Source: Litorimonas sp947503715
GTDB taxonomy: Bacteria; Pseudomonadota; Alphaproteobacteria; Caulobacterales; Maricaulaceae
Direction of reading: 5' to 3'
Assembly (NCBI RefSeq): GCF_050271975.1
Contig: NZ_CP189850.1
Coordinates: forward strand, 434,001-498,000
Length of the DNA stretch: 64,000 bases
Shown here: positions 33,254-42,207 of the stretch, in pieces
Numbering within the stretch: position 1 is the stretch's first letter
Layout of the letters: each line of letters opens with the position of its first letter
Program-made: the position numbers and the translations under genes
The notes under the pieces: model-generated
What the model was told of the DNA's origin: nothing
What the model saw: the letters and a program-made list of their open reading frames with translations, nothing else
Database searches by the model: none

Positions 33254-34832
33254 TCAAAATTTAGGAGAACTTGGCGAGAGTACATTAAGGGCAAAACTAT
33301 TATCTGAAAATATCGCATCTACTAAACCAGTCCCTGATATTAATGGCGGAGACCTAGAAATTTACTGGCCCGAAGAAGAACCAGTAGAAATTTCATACGA
33401 TAAAACGCCTTCTCAAAAGCGAGCTTTTTTACAAATCAAGTCGACCAATAAGAAGCACAAGCAAGTTACGCTAAGCCTTTCTTCCGCGAAAAAATTAGTC
33501 GACAAAGCTGAACCATCATTTGTTGTTGCAATGGTATTTAATGATTCAAACGATTTAGAAAAAATATATCTCTTTCATATCAATGAATTTTGGATCGAAT
33601 ACATTTTGAAAAGGTTGAGAAACTGCACTGCCAAAAATAAATCCCCTAATAAATCAGTCATAAACTTCCCTTTTTCAAAAGGGTTAAGGGCGAACTATTT
33701 AACTGAGAGCATAGGCTTTAAGCTAGGAAAAGTAGTCACCCACGATTTAGATGACTACACTAAAAAGAAAATAGAGTTTAAAAAAGAATGTGGTTACGAT
33801 AAATCGAGGCATCAAATTCAATTTCAAACAGCGGAAATTGAATTATCAGATTTAGTCTCAGGATTTATGGGAGACAAACCGATACCTGTATTAGAACTAC
33901 AGGAATTTGAAAACAGATTCGGAATTACTCTACCTTCAAAAGGACTCTTTGGTAAACTTTCAAACACCGAAATATTTGTTAAGCCAAGTGGAATTGAAGA
34001 AGTATCGGCAACCATTGAGAAAAAAGATCAATCTGTGAGTCTTCAAGGCGTAATAACTTCATCAGACTTTCTACCCATGGAAAATGAAGAGTGGCAATAT
34101 CGTTTTTCTAATTCTCTCTTCACCTTTGTTTCAAAGCCGAACAAAGGTGAAGGAAAGTTTACTTTAAATGCAGAGATTATTTTGGAAACACTCATAGATG
34201 TCAAGAAAGCCTACGATACAATGAAGTTCCTTACATTGCTATCTAGCCCTCAAAAAGGATTGTTAAGCTTTAAATATAATGACGTATCAATTGAACTTGA
34301 TATTGAAAAAAATACTGACGTTGATACTAATCTTGATATTCTTGGTTGGTTGAGTTTAGCAAAATGCATCCTATCTGTTTGGGAGGAAACTGGCCATGAA
34401 CCGTATCTCGTAAAGCTCAATTCTGTAAACTCACAGGATATATTTCTTGCTAGTGAAATTCTAAGTCCCCAAAAAGAATTAATCGCTTTAGGTGATGTCA
34501 CTCTTACTACCGATGAAAGTGCAAGTTTGAGCAATCCCAACAAAATAAAATACATTGGTTTTTGTTATTCATTCAGCATTGGTACAGAAGAATTTGCTGT
34601 TTCTTTTCGTGCATCTGCCACATTAAAACTTGAAAATTCGAAATGGAAAATTTCATGCCATGAACTTACTTCATCCAAAGCAATAAGATTAAGAAAAGGG
34701 CTTGAGGAAGATGACTATACGAAGTTTTTGGACAAAAATGTCTGTGATCATCAAGACACAATAGAACTAGTTAGAAAATACGGCGCCAATGGTGATGAAG
34801 TAAATATTGTCTCTCAGCCACCTCTGCTTTAA
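33240..34832 (+). CDS. AT-rich DUF4365-like protein with PD-(D/E)xK-type motif
   Basis: About 530 residues from a GTG at 33240 (GAGAG upstream), overlapping the end of gshB. An ATG at 33198 is also in frame. The N-terminal 120 residues match the DUF4365 pattern: GELGEST, then PDINGGDLEIYW and FLQIKSTNKK, i.e. Glu...Asp...Gln-x-Lys, the core of PD-(D/E)xK nuclease-like folds. The remaining 400 residues are not recognised and look mixed alpha/beta. Base composition is much more AT-rich than gshB or the gene after it, which indicates recent acquisition. A nuclease or defence role is plausible from the fold but unproven. Confidence 0.6.
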   Translation: MNISNQNLGELGESTLRAKLLSENIASTKPVPDINGGDLEIYWPEEEPVEISYDKTPSQKRAFLQIKSTNKKHKQVTLSLSSAKKLVDKAEPSFVVAMVFNDSNDLEKIYLFHINEFWIEYILKRLRNCTAKNKSPNKSVINFPFSKGLRANYLTESIGFKLGKVVTHDLDDYTKKKIEFKKECGYDKSRHQIQFQTAEIELSDLVSGFMGDKPIPVLELQEFENRFGITLPSKGLFGKLSNTEIFVKPSGIEEVSATIEKKDQSVSLQGVITSSDFLPMENEEWQYRFSNSLFTFVSKPNKGEGKFTLNAEIILETLIDVKKAYDTMKFLTLLSSPQKGLLSFKYNDVSIELDIEKNTDVDTNLDILGWLSLAKCILSVWEETGHEPYLVKLNSVNSQDIFLASEILSPQKELIALGDVTLTTDESASLSNPNKIKYIGFCYSFSIGTEEFAVSFRASATLKLENSKWKISCHELTSSKAIRLRKGLEEDDYTKFLDKNVCDHQDTIELVRKYGANGDEVNIVSQPPLL

Positions 34833-34878
34833 TTACCCCTTCACCCCTCCTTAACCATAATCCCCCACCCTCCCGCGC

Positions 34879-36300
34879 ATGTGGACGCAGAGAATATCCT
34901 ATTCTCGAGGCTGGGCTTTGGCTCGGCTTTTTCTGGTTTGTTTCGGGCTTCTTGGTGTCAATTTTCAGGCCCGGCCTGCTTTTGCCGAATGGCCGGAGCA
35001 GAGTTGTAGCCTGCGCCACCGCATTCCCGTCACGATTACGGCGGGGCCGTTGGGGCATGATGCGGAAATCCGCATTGACCTGACGAGTGCCGATATCCCG
35101 AGCGAATATGTGTTCTCTATGGCGGGCGATGATGCGCGGGTCTTCCTCGCCGATGATCTGACGCCCGTCAATTTCGTCGTCGCGGGCTGGGACGAGATCG
35201 CGCGGACCGCGAGCTTTTATGTGCGCCTGCCCGCCATAGCCGCCGGGGCGAGCCAGACGCTTTACATCTATCTCGGCGATGAAAGCCTACCCTCCGGCAA
35301 TAATGCCAGCGCGGTCTTTCCCGATATTGGCGTGCGTTTGCACAGTCGCGTCTCCAGCGCAGACCCCATCAGCCCGGCGGATGGATTGGCCGCCTTTGCG
35401 GCAGCCACAACGGATGTCGATAATTCCGTCCGCACGACGATTTCCGGATTGAACAACCGCGCCCTTGGTGGAACCAATGGCAATTATGGCTGGTGCGTCA
35501 GCGCGGTCTTGAATGTCACGGCGGCAACAGAGGGCACATGGGGATTTCGCTATGGCGGGGATTTCGGACGCGGCGGGCATCTTTATGTGCGGGGTCAGGA
35601 ATTGGAAGAACAATGGAATGACGATCTCTGGTGGGCAAATAATTACGGCAACACGAATGAGACATTAGAAGGCACGATTGTCCTCCCCGAAGGTTGGCAT
35701 CGCTATGAAGCGCTCGGCTTTGAGGGATGCTGCGACGGTCCGACCGGATTCCAAGCCCTCTCGCCCGCAGGCGGTGGGTGGCAGGATTTGTCTTCAAGCA
35801 ATTTCACGCTCCGCGCCTCGCAATGTATCGCGACGACGGTGACCGTCTCAAAAGCGTCTGCCGAGAGTTGCAGCACAGTTTTGGACGCCGCCAAGACGTT
35901 GCAAATGGATGCCTCCAGCCCGTCAGATTATTTCATCCCCGGCGCAATTGTGCGTTATGATTTAGATGTCGAAAATCCGGGTCAAATTGTCGATGCGGGG
36001 ACGATTGCTCTGACCGATGTTTTTCCGCCCGATGTGTCCTTGATGACCGTCGGCACAGGCGTGTTCCAATTCACAGACGGTGCGATTTCCTCCGGCCTCA
36101 GCTTCACCTATGGCGGGCCGACAGATGCTGGCGATAGCGTGTCCTTCTCGACGGACGGAATCGACTTTACATACATACCCGCTTCGCCTTTTGACGACAC
36201 GGTCACCCATGTCCGGTTCAGCCCGAGCGGCGTGTTCAACCCGAATGACAGTGGCGACAAGCCGGGTTTTTCCATCCGCATTTTGGGACGCATTAATTGA
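34879..36300 (+). CDS. secreted DUF2341-like surface protein with MshQ-type CCxG motif
   Basis: 473 residues. A long signal peptide (about residues 1-36, ending RPAFA) leads to a beta-rich DUF2341-like domain (HRIPVTITAGPLGHDAEIRI, LYIYLGDESLPSGNN). Next is a carbohydrate-binding-like domain with FEGCCDGPTGF, the double-cysteine motif seen in MSHA-biogenesis MshQ proteins. The C-terminal 120 residues form a DUF11-type repeat (YFIPGAIVRYDLDVENPGQ, ALTDVFPPDVSL). Probably exported and outer-surface associated. No pilus genes are adjacent, so a pilus-tip role is only a family analogy. Confidence 0.65.
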   Translation: MWTQRISYSRGWALARLFLVCFGLLGVNFQARPAFAEWPEQSCSLRHRIPVTITAGPLGHDAEIRIDLTSADIPSEYVFSMAGDDARVFLADDLTPVNFVVAGWDEIARTASFYVRLPAIAAGASQTLYIYLGDESLPSGNNASAVFPDIGVRLHSRVSSADPISPADGLAAFAAATTDVDNSVRTTISGLNNRALGGTNGNYGWCVSAVLNVTAATEGTWGFRYGGDFGRGGHLYVRGQELEEQWNDDLWWANNYGNTNETLEGTIVLPEGWHRYEALGFEGCCDGPTGFQALSPAGGGWQDLSSSNFTLRASQCIATTVTVSKASAESCSTVLDAAKTLQMDASSPSDYFIPGAIVRYDLDVENPGQIVDAGTIALTDVFPPDVSLMTVGTGVFQFTDGAISSGLSFTYGGPTDAGDSVSFSTDGIDFTYIPASPFDDTVTHVRFSPSGVFNPNDSGDKPGFSIRILGRIN

Positions 36301-36386
36301 GGGTGAAGGGAGGGCTTGCCAAATCCGTTCGCCTGACCTAGATAGCGTTCAACAAAAACAATCCCGCGGCACAAGATGCCGACAGG

Positions 36387-36409
36387 GCGGCCCTCGGGTC
36401 GCTTTTTTT
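36387..36409 (+). terminator. intrinsic terminator or rimP-leader attenuator
   Basis: GCGGCCC/GGGTCGC stem with a tiny loop followed by seven T. It ends the DUF2341-like gene or acts as an attenuator 35 nt before rimP. Confidence 0.7.
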
Positions 36410-36444
36410 ATTGCCTGAAATCAGGCGGAAAGGTGCTTCACTCG

Positions 36445-36999
36445 ATGAAGACCAAGACAAATACTGACGAGCGGATTCTCGCCATTGCCGAGCCGATTGC
36501 GGCAGACCTTGGCCTGCGCATTGTGCGGGTGCGGGTCATGGCGGGCAAGCGCCGGACCGTGCAGATCATGGCCGAGCGCATCAGTGACGGCCAAATTCAC
36601 GTCGATGAATGCGCCGCGCTGTCGCGCGAACTCTCCGCCATTATGGAGGTCGAGGACCCGATTGCGGACGCTTACATGCTGGAGGTAGGCTCCCCCGGTT
36701 TGGACCGCCCGCTGACCTCGCTGGACGATTTCACGACCTACGAGGGCTATCTCGCAAAGCTGGAACTAGACCGCCTCGTCGAGGGCCGGAAGCGCTTTCG
36801 CGGCGTGCTGGCCGGTGTTGAAGACGGCCATGTGGACATCAATCTGGACGGCGAGACGGACAGCACCGCCTCCATCCCCTTTGACTGGATTTCCGAAGCC
36901 AAGCTGCTGATCACGGATGAGCTGATTGAGGCCGGCCAAAAAGCCAAAGCCGAAGCCGAGAAACAAAATAACCCCACTGCTGAAAACGGAGACACATAA
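36445..36999 (+). CDS. rimP: ribosome maturation factor RimP
   Basis: About 184 residues. Assists 30S assembly. Visible are IAEPIAADLGLRIVRVRV, the LSRELSAIMEVEDPI segment and YMLEVGSPGLDRPLTSLDDF, the family hallmark, followed by the SH3-like C-terminal domain (RFRGVLAGVEDGHVDINLDG). The start at ATG 36445 has GGAAAGGTG upstream; the longer frame reads through a terminator and is unlikely. The stop overlaps the nusA start (TAATG). Confidence 0.96.
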   Translation: MKTKTNTDERILAIAEPIAADLGLRIVRVRVMAGKRRTVQIMAERISDGQIHVDECAALSRELSAIMEVEDPIADAYMLEVGSPGLDRPLTSLDDFTTYEGYLAKLELDRLVEGRKRFRGVLAGVEDGHVDINLDGETDSTASIPFDWISEAKLLITDELIEAGQKAKAEAEKQNNPTAENGDT

Positions 37000-38651
37000 T
37001 GTCCACTGCAGGAATTTCCGCCAATAAACTCGAACTCCTCCAGATCGCGAAAGCGGTTGCGACGGAGAAATCCATTGACGAGTCCATCGTCCTCGAAGCG
37101 ATTGAGGAAGCCATTCAAAAGGCCGCCCGTCTTCGCTACGGCGCAGAACAGGACATCCGCGCCAAGATCAATCCCGCCACGGGTGAGCAGTCGCTGAAAC
37201 GCGTCATCACCATCGTCGCCGATGACGAGATCGAGAACGAAACGACTCAGGTCGGGATCTCCACCGCCAAAATGGACAATAAATTGTCCGAGATCGGTGA
37301 TGAAATCTCGACACAACTTCCGCCGCTGGAATTCGGTCGGGTGCAAGCGCAAATGGCGAAACAGGTCATCATGGGCAAAGTCCGCGATGCCGAACGCGCG
37401 CGTCAATATCTCGAGTTCAAAGACCGTGTCGGCGAGATCATCAACGGCATCGTCAAGCGCGTCGAATATGGTCACATCATTGTCGATCTCGGCCGCGCCG
37501 AAGGCGTCATCCGCCGGGATCAGGCCCTGCCGCGTGAAAATGTCAAGGGCGGTGACCGCATCCGCGCTTACATCATGGATGTCCGCGAAGAACCGCGGGG
37601 CAGCCAGATCTTCCTCTCCCGCGCCCATCCGCAATTCATGGCGCAACTCTTCGCGCAGGAAGTGCCGGAAGTTTATGAAGGCGTCATCCAGATCGTCGGT
37701 GTCGCCCGCGATCCTGGCTCCCGTGCCAAGATCGCAGTTTATTCTAACGACAGTTCCATCGACCCCGTCGGCGCATGCGTCGGTATGCGCGGCTCCCGCG
37801 TTCAGGCCGTCGTCAATGAACTGCAAGGCGAGCGCATCGACATCATTCCTTACACCGAAGATATGGGTACCTTCATCGTCAATGCGTTGCAGCCCGCGAC
37901 CGTTACGAAAGTCGTCATCGATGAAGCCAATGGCAAAATCGAAGTCGTCGTGCCGGAAGAGCAACTCTCCCTCGCGATTGGTCGTCGTGGCCAGAACGTC
38001 CGTCTCGCGTCGCAACTTTCCGGTTGGGCCTTGGACATACTCACGGAAGAGCAAGAATCCGAGCGTCGTCAGAAGGAATTCCAAGAGCGCTCCGAGCTGT
38101 TCATGAACGGACTGGACGTCGACGAAATGGTCGCGCAACTCCTCGTCTCGGAAGGGTTCGAGACCATGGAAGAAGTCGGCTATGTCGCACTTGACGACCT
38201 GACCTCCATCGAAGGCTTTGACGACGAAACCGCGGAAGAACTCCAAGCCCGTGCCCGTGAATATCTGGACAAAGTCGCCGCCGAGCAGGACGCGAAACGT
38301 GTTGAACTGGGTGTCGAAGACAGCGTTCTTGAAATTGAAGGCGTCACGCTGCCCATGGCTGTGCGCTTTGGCGAAAATGAAGTTCTTACTGTCGAAGACG
38401 TCGCAGGCCTCGTCCCGGATGATCTCAACGGTTATTCTGAGTATAAGAACGGCGAACGCGTCCATGAAGACGGCATGATCGAAGACTTCAAACTGACGGA
38501 AGAAGACGCAACCCGCCTCATCATGATGGCCCGTGTGCAGGCCGGTTGGATTGACGCCTCCGCATTAGAGCCGAACGTTGAAGAGGGCGAAGATGAAGTG
38601 GCGGAAGACGCTGCACCTGCCGAACCAACTGCGGAAACTCTATTTAATTAG
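36999..38651 (+). CDS. nusA: transcription termination/antitermination factor NusA
   Basis: 550 residues. Binds RNA polymerase and nascent RNA. In order: NusA N-terminal domain (about 1-125), S1 domain (VGEIINGIVKRVEYGHIIVDLG, about 130-200), two KH domains (DPVGACVGMRGSRVQAVVNEL and PEEQLSLAIGRRGQNVRLASQL), and a C-terminal part with two acidic helix-hairpin-helix repeats (LLVSEGFETMEEV, SIEGFDDETAEEL) before a Glu/Ala-rich tail. Coupled to rimP by a 1-nt overlap. The usual next genes ylxR and infB lie 2.6 kb downstream. Confidence 0.98.
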   Translation: MSTAGISANKLELLQIAKAVATEKSIDESIVLEAIEEAIQKAARLRYGAEQDIRAKINPATGEQSLKRVITIVADDEIENETTQVGISTAKMDNKLSEIGDEISTQLPPLEFGRVQAQMAKQVIMGKVRDAERARQYLEFKDRVGEIINGIVKRVEYGHIIVDLGRAEGVIRRDQALPRENVKGGDRIRAYIMDVREEPRGSQIFLSRAHPQFMAQLFAQEVPEVYEGVIQIVGVARDPGSRAKIAVYSNDSSIDPVGACVGMRGSRVQAVVNELQGERIDIIPYTEDMGTFIVNALQPATVTKVVIDEANGKIEVVVPEEQLSLAIGRRGQNVRLASQLSGWALDILTEEQESERRQKEFQERSELFMNGLDVDEMVAQLLVSEGFETMEEVGYVALDDLTSIEGFDDETAEELQARAREYLDKVAAEQDAKRVELGVEDSVLEIEGVTLPMAVRFGENEVLTVEDVAGLVPDDLNGYSEYKNGERVHEDGMIEDFKLTEEDATRLIMMARVQAGWIDASALEPNVEEGEDEVAEDAAPAEPTAETLFN

Positions 38652-38677
38652 GGGCCTCCGTTACGTAAAAATTGAGA

Positions 38678-38707
38678 GCCGTTCTTCGAAAGAGGAGCGG
38701 CTTTTTT
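38678..38707 (+). terminator. intrinsic terminator of rimP-nusA
   Basis: GCCGTTCTT...GAGGAGCGGC stem followed by TTTTTT, 26 nt after the nusA stop, so the operon ends here rather than reading into infB. Confidence 0.85.
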
Positions 38708-39299
38708 ATGAGGTGACCGGACGCGTTTCCTTGGCGACCCAGTGTTGCCGGCACAGCGAGACATAGCGGTCATTCCCGCCGATTTCGACCTGCGCCCCGC
38801 GCGTGACGGCGGCCCCTGTCTTGCTGACGCGCAAGGTCATCGTCGCCTTGCGCCCGCACCAACAAAGCGTTTTGATTTCCTTTATGACATCCGCAATCGC
38901 GAGGAGCGCCGCACTGCCCGGAAATAACTTGCCTTTAAAATCTGTGCGCAAGCCATAACACATAATCGGAAGGCGCATTTCATCCGCCACGCGTGATAAC
39001 TGCCAGACCTGATCCTCGGTCAGGAATTGCGCCTCATCGAGCAAAACGCAATTAATGGGATTAGCCACATGAGCTTTATGAATGTGTTTTTCTAAATTTG
39101 TCTCGGGTGTGAATAGGTCAGCCTCAGCCGTCAGGCCAATCCGCGACACAATATTTCCGTGGGCGCAATCCCGCGTATCAATCGCAGGCTTCAGGAGCAG
39201 AGTCCGCATCCCGCGTTCATGATAGTTGTAAGACGACTGCAGCAAAATCGTCGACTTCCCCGCATTCATGGCGGAATAATTGAAATAGAGTTTAGCCAT
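38706..39299 (-). CDS. tdk: thymidine kinase (type II)
   Basis: 197 residues. Phosphorylates thymidine for salvage in the cytoplasm. P-loop YSAMNAGKST near the N-terminus, VLLDEAQFLTEDQVWQL with the catalytic Glu, the lasso region CYGLRTDFKGKLFPGS, and a zinc-binding set: CWC in the middle plus CRQH near the end. Convergent with nusA, its 3' end touching the nusA terminator. Confidence 0.96.
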   Translation of the reverse strand: MAKLYFNYSAMNAGKSTILLQSSYNYHERGMRTLLLKPAIDTRDCAHGNIVSRIGLTAEADLFTPETNLEKHIHKAHVANPINCVLLDEAQFLTEDQVWQLSRVADEMRLPIMCYGLRTDFKGKLFPGSAALLAIADVIKEIKTLCWCGRKATMTLRVSKTGAAVTRGAQVEIGGNDRYVSLCRQHWVAKETRPVTS

Positions 39300-39421
39300 G
39301 AAAGATGTCCCGATTCGGTCTGGAATATGCTGATTTAGGAGAGGCGAATCCAGATGTGAGTGCGGAAATATGTGTGCGTTATAGGCAGGCGTATTGGGAT
39401 AGACACAAAATCATACCTCTA

Positions 39422-39510
39422 TGTCACCCCGCATGTGATGCAGGGCCTGTCGTTTATGACGCAGGTTTGATCGTGCAACCGACAGGTCCCGCATCACGTA
39501 GAGGATGACA
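39422..39510. repeat. palindromic intergenic repeat, type A
   Basis: Two 31-nt arms (39422-39452 and 39480-39510) that are inverted copies with about seven mismatches, beginning TGTCAyCC and ending CCTGTCG, around a 27-nt centre. Each arm contains a GCATGTGATGC-like inner dyad. A degenerate copy lies at 40199-40282. Confidence 0.75.
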
Positions 39511-39728
39511 TCAGTGGTGGTCGTTGACCTTGTAGTCCTCGCCGCCATTTGGCGCCTGTATCTCTTAGTTGTTTCCGTTTCGCTTCGTTTATTCTCGAAT
39601 AAAAACGGGGTGTCCGCGTGGTCGTCTGGGTTCTGATCGCAAACCAAATATAAGTTATGTTTTCGAACCTTCCGGTCTCACGCGGCGATGCCTTTTCGCA
39701 CGGACGACCAAACCATTCATGACGAAGA

Positions 39729-39823
39729 CATTTGATTGATAATCAAATGGCAAGGAACCGAACCGCATAGCGGTTCGGCGCTACGCTGCAATCGACTCAC
39801 AGGGTCGATTGCGGACGCTCCGC
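39729..39823. repeat. cluster of perfect hairpins
   Basis: Three consecutive perfect inverted repeats with 9-bp arms: CATTTGATT-GAT-AATCAAATG (39729-39749), CCGAACCGC-ATA-GCGGTTCGG (39758-39778), GCAATCGAC-TCACAGG-GTCGATTGC (39788-39812). A fourth with 5-bp arms (GCGGA-CGC-TCCGC, 39811-39823) overlaps the end of the third. None is followed by a T-run. Confidence 0.8.
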
Positions 39824-40002
39824 GCCCGTCAGGCCACCCAGCTCCACCGACATTACCCGGCTTCACCTAATGACAAGCACCGTTTCTTTCCGATTAAGCC
39901 AATGTACACTTGACCGCCCCGCGAAAGAAGACAGGCTTAAAATTGCACAAGTCCGCTAGGTTGGGGACGCACTTTTTAGGTTTTTGCAATCCCCGATGAT
40001 AA

Positions 40003-40108
40003 GCTTGTCCCGAGTACAGACCGGGGCCTTGTCCGTCACAGGCGCGGAGGTCGATTAACGCAATGATTTCAACAAACCACGAGGCCACGGTCTGCACCTA
40101 GGACAGGC
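40003..40108. repeat. palindromic intergenic repeat, type B
   Basis: Arms 40003-40029 and 40082-40108, 27 nt each, inverted with about six mismatches, beginning GCyTGTCC and ending GGCCT, around a 52-nt centre. Confidence 0.75.
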
Positions 40109-40198
40109 ACTTATTTCTAGAAAAGAAAATGCCAATCTACGGTTTAAAAATTTGCATTACCGAGTATTATCTTTACAGCGCCGTAAAAAACCAACTTT

Positions 40199-40282
40199 CA
40201 CTCCGCATGTGATGCGGGGGCTATCGTTTGCAAAACGCAAATTTGAGAGAGTAGGCTTAGGTCCCTCATCAAGCACGACATG
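40199..40282. repeat. degenerate type A palindromic repeat
   Basis: The left arm keeps the core CCGCATGTGATGC of the repeat at 39422, followed by GGGGGCTATCG. The right arm (about 40257-40282) is recognisable but much diverged. Confidence 0.5.
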
Positions 40283-40463
40283 ACAGTGGAAAGCTTCGCG
40301 GCTAAGAATATTTAAAACCAAATAGTTGAGAATTAAGTTTGCTCTAAGTCCGACAGGGGTAGATTTCCGGCAATAACGCCCCGCAAAACCTATATTCTGC
40401 GAGGCGCTAAATTTATGTATCTTAAATATCTGGATGGTCGTTCAACCGCGTCAATCATCCGCA

Positions 40464-40862
40464 TTAATTAAGCGCAAATTTCTCACTTTTCGATGACAAT
40501 TTTGAGGCGTGATAAGCTTGCAGCGACTCAATATCTGCGGCTTCAATAAATTGGGTCAAGAGGTCTTTGGTACATTCCGAGACGGTTTCGCCCGTATAAT
40601 ATCGGGTTGCACGATCATCTTTGCAGACGCGTATCGCTTTCTTCTCAATTTTTGCATAAACATCTTCGACACCGTTTGGCGCGACAAGTTCAGACGCATT
40701 AAATTTAACTGTAACGACCCGTTCGACGAGGATTTCGCCGCCAGCGTGAGCTGTGGACGCCAGAGCGAGCGTGGAGATGATAGCCGCCGAGGCAAGAGCG
40801 CGCCCCAAATTATTGACGGCACCAATCTGAGAGAGCATATTGACGTTTCGTTTAATAAGCAT
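40464..40862 (-). CDS. UrcA-family secreted protein
   Basis: 132 residues. Signal peptide (residues 1-40, ending STAHA, with a long polar N-region), then a periplasmic UrcA domain: VTVKFNASELVAPNGVEDVYAKIEKKAIRVC and ETVSECTKDLLTQFIEAAD. Two conserved cysteines as in the urcA at 14546. Start at 40862, where AAAGGAC lies 8 nt upstream; a start eight codons later is possible. Function of the family unknown. Confidence 0.78.
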   Translation of the reverse strand: MLIKRNVNMLSQIGAVNNLGRALASAAIISTLALASTAHAGGEILVERVVTVKFNASELVAPNGVEDVYAKIEKKAIRVCKDDRATRYYTGETVSECTKDLLTQFIEAADIESLQAYHASKLSSKSEKFALN

Positions 40863-41251
40863 GTGATGGGTCCTTTCTATCGATGCTTTTAGGCGTTGGG
40901 CGGCGAGGTCACACCCTTGCCGCCATTTTTCTTTAGACCGAAAAAATCATCCCGGAACCCACATAGACGCCTTAGCAGATATGCAAAAATAGACAGCTAA
41001 AACAATAGGTTAAACGAGTTTATAGGCCAGACAAAGCTTGTTTGTCTACCTTGGATTCACTACTAAAAATAATCAAATTCGTAATATGGGTCGCACATTG
41101 CCTCCGTTGAAAAAAATGTCAAAATGAAGCCAATATTTTGTGCTGTTCCGACTTTCATCGGACAGTTGCTGTGCAAAATTTTTCGGTTTTGCCTATAAAA
41201 CATACGGAAATCCTGTTGGATATAATCGTTGAGGCGATTAAGGCCACGTGA
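40863..41251. other. urcA/ylxR divergent intergenic region
   Basis: About 390 nt, AT-rich in the middle. Only a small dyad AGACAAA-GCTTG-TTTGTCT (41029-41047) was noticed. A frame on the minus strand (41063-41392) is not convincing. Presumably holds the promoters of urcA (leftward) and ylxR-infB (rightward). Confidence 0.4.
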
Positions 41252-42022
41252 GTGAGTATAATAACCCAGACAGGTTTTGCGAATGTCTGCGCGGCTCACC
41301 TCTTGCCAAACCCCAACCCATCCCCCATATCGCGCGACTTGAACGACCAACCCGATATCATCATCCCCGACCATCTCGATACGCGCGGTCATAAATCGCG
41401 TGAGCGTCGTTGCGTGGCACGGAATGAAGTTCGCGACCCACAGGAGATGATCCGCTTTGTCGTGGGACCGGAAAATACGGTTTATCCTGATATTAAAGGC
41501 AAACTGCCCGGACGGGGTATTTGGGTGAGTTCCACGCGTGAGGATTTAGAGACGGCCATTAAAAAAGGCGGTTTCAAACGGGGCTTCAAGGGTAATGTCT
41601 CTCTTCCGGATGATCTGCCCGCGCAGGTCGAGGCGGGCTTAAAGCGTCATACCCTGTCCCTGATCGGGATGGCGAAGAAATCCGGCAAATTATTTATCGG
41701 ATTTGACCAAGTCATGGCTGCTGCACGATCCGATGCGCTCGGCTGGCGCATTGAGGCGTCTGACGGGGCGGAAGGATCGCGCGGGAAAATCCGCGCCCTG
41801 TCCAAAGCGATAGCTTTTGAAGTTGAGTTACCCCTACCCCGCGTGATTGGGTGTTTTGACAGCCAAGAGATTGGCGCGGTCGTGGGGCGTGAGGCCATTA
41901 TCCATTGCGCGCTACCCCATGGGCGGCTGGCAAAATCATTGGGGATTTCCGCGCGACGTTTGAGTGGCTTTATTCCGTTAGTTCCAGAGGGTTGGGTGGA
42001 CGCTCAACACGAAGCTTTCTAA
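41252..42022 (+). CDS. YlxR (DUF448) - L7Ae fusion RNA-binding protein
   Basis: Up to 256 residues. YlxR domain at about residues 48-125 (RERRCVARNEVRDPQEMIRFVVG, GKLPGRGIWVSS, KRGFKGNV), then an L7Ae-like domain (LSLIGMAKKSGKLFIGFDQV through IGAVVGREAIIHCAL). This fusion upstream of infB is usual in alphaproteobacteria; YlxR-type proteins bind RNA and influence RNase P or nucleoid functions in other bacteria. The start is uncertain: GTG 41252 has AAGG upstream, but the first 45 residues are not conserved-looking and a later TTG is possible. Confidence 0.88.
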   Translation: MSIITQTGFANVCAAHLLPNPNPSPISRDLNDQPDIIIPDHLDTRGHKSRERRCVARNEVRDPQEMIRFVVGPENTVYPDIKGKLPGRGIWVSSTREDLETAIKKGGFKRGFKGNVSLPDDLPAQVEAGLKRHTLSLIGMAKKSGKLFIGFDQVMAAARSDALGWRIEASDGAEGSRGKIRALSKAIAFEVELPLPRVIGCFDSQEIGAVVGREAIIHCALPHGRLAKSLGISARRLSGFIPLVPEGWVDAQHEAF

Positions 42023-42207
42023 TGCGTCTATAGAGCCGTATTCTAGGGCGGAAGAGCCTAGACAGACAGTTTTAACGCAGACGGTGATTGGATGTTGCCA
42101 AATGCGCCAATTCCCTTAAGTTACGCGGACTCTCCGCGCGAGCAAGGAACACTACGCGAAACGGCCACCCGGCGTTATGACCCGGCCCCGCTTCGCAGGA
42201 AAATGAT

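Larger units (their letters stand above)
39300..40463. other. 1.16-kb repeat-rich non-coding region
   Basis: No supported gene. It contains three imperfect palindromic elements and a run of three to four perfect short hairpins, listed separately. Several short open frames exist but cross these repeats and have no recognisable product. The region interrupts what is usually the continuous nusA-ylxR-infB order. Confidence 0.6.

Noticed and set aside
36747..38465. A 572-codon open frame on the minus strand across rimP and nusA
   Set aside because: It is a codon-bias shadow of nusA, whose domains are unmistakable on the plus strand; the antisense protein has no recognisable motif or ribosome site.
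39411..39647. A 78-codon minus-strand frame rich in Thr/Arg
   Set aside because: It reads through the type A palindrome, so its residues reflect the repeat rather than a protein.
41063..41392. A 109-codon minus-strand frame at the start of ylxR
   Set aside because: Overlaps the divergent promoter region and the ylxR start; no family, no ribosome site and unusual composition.
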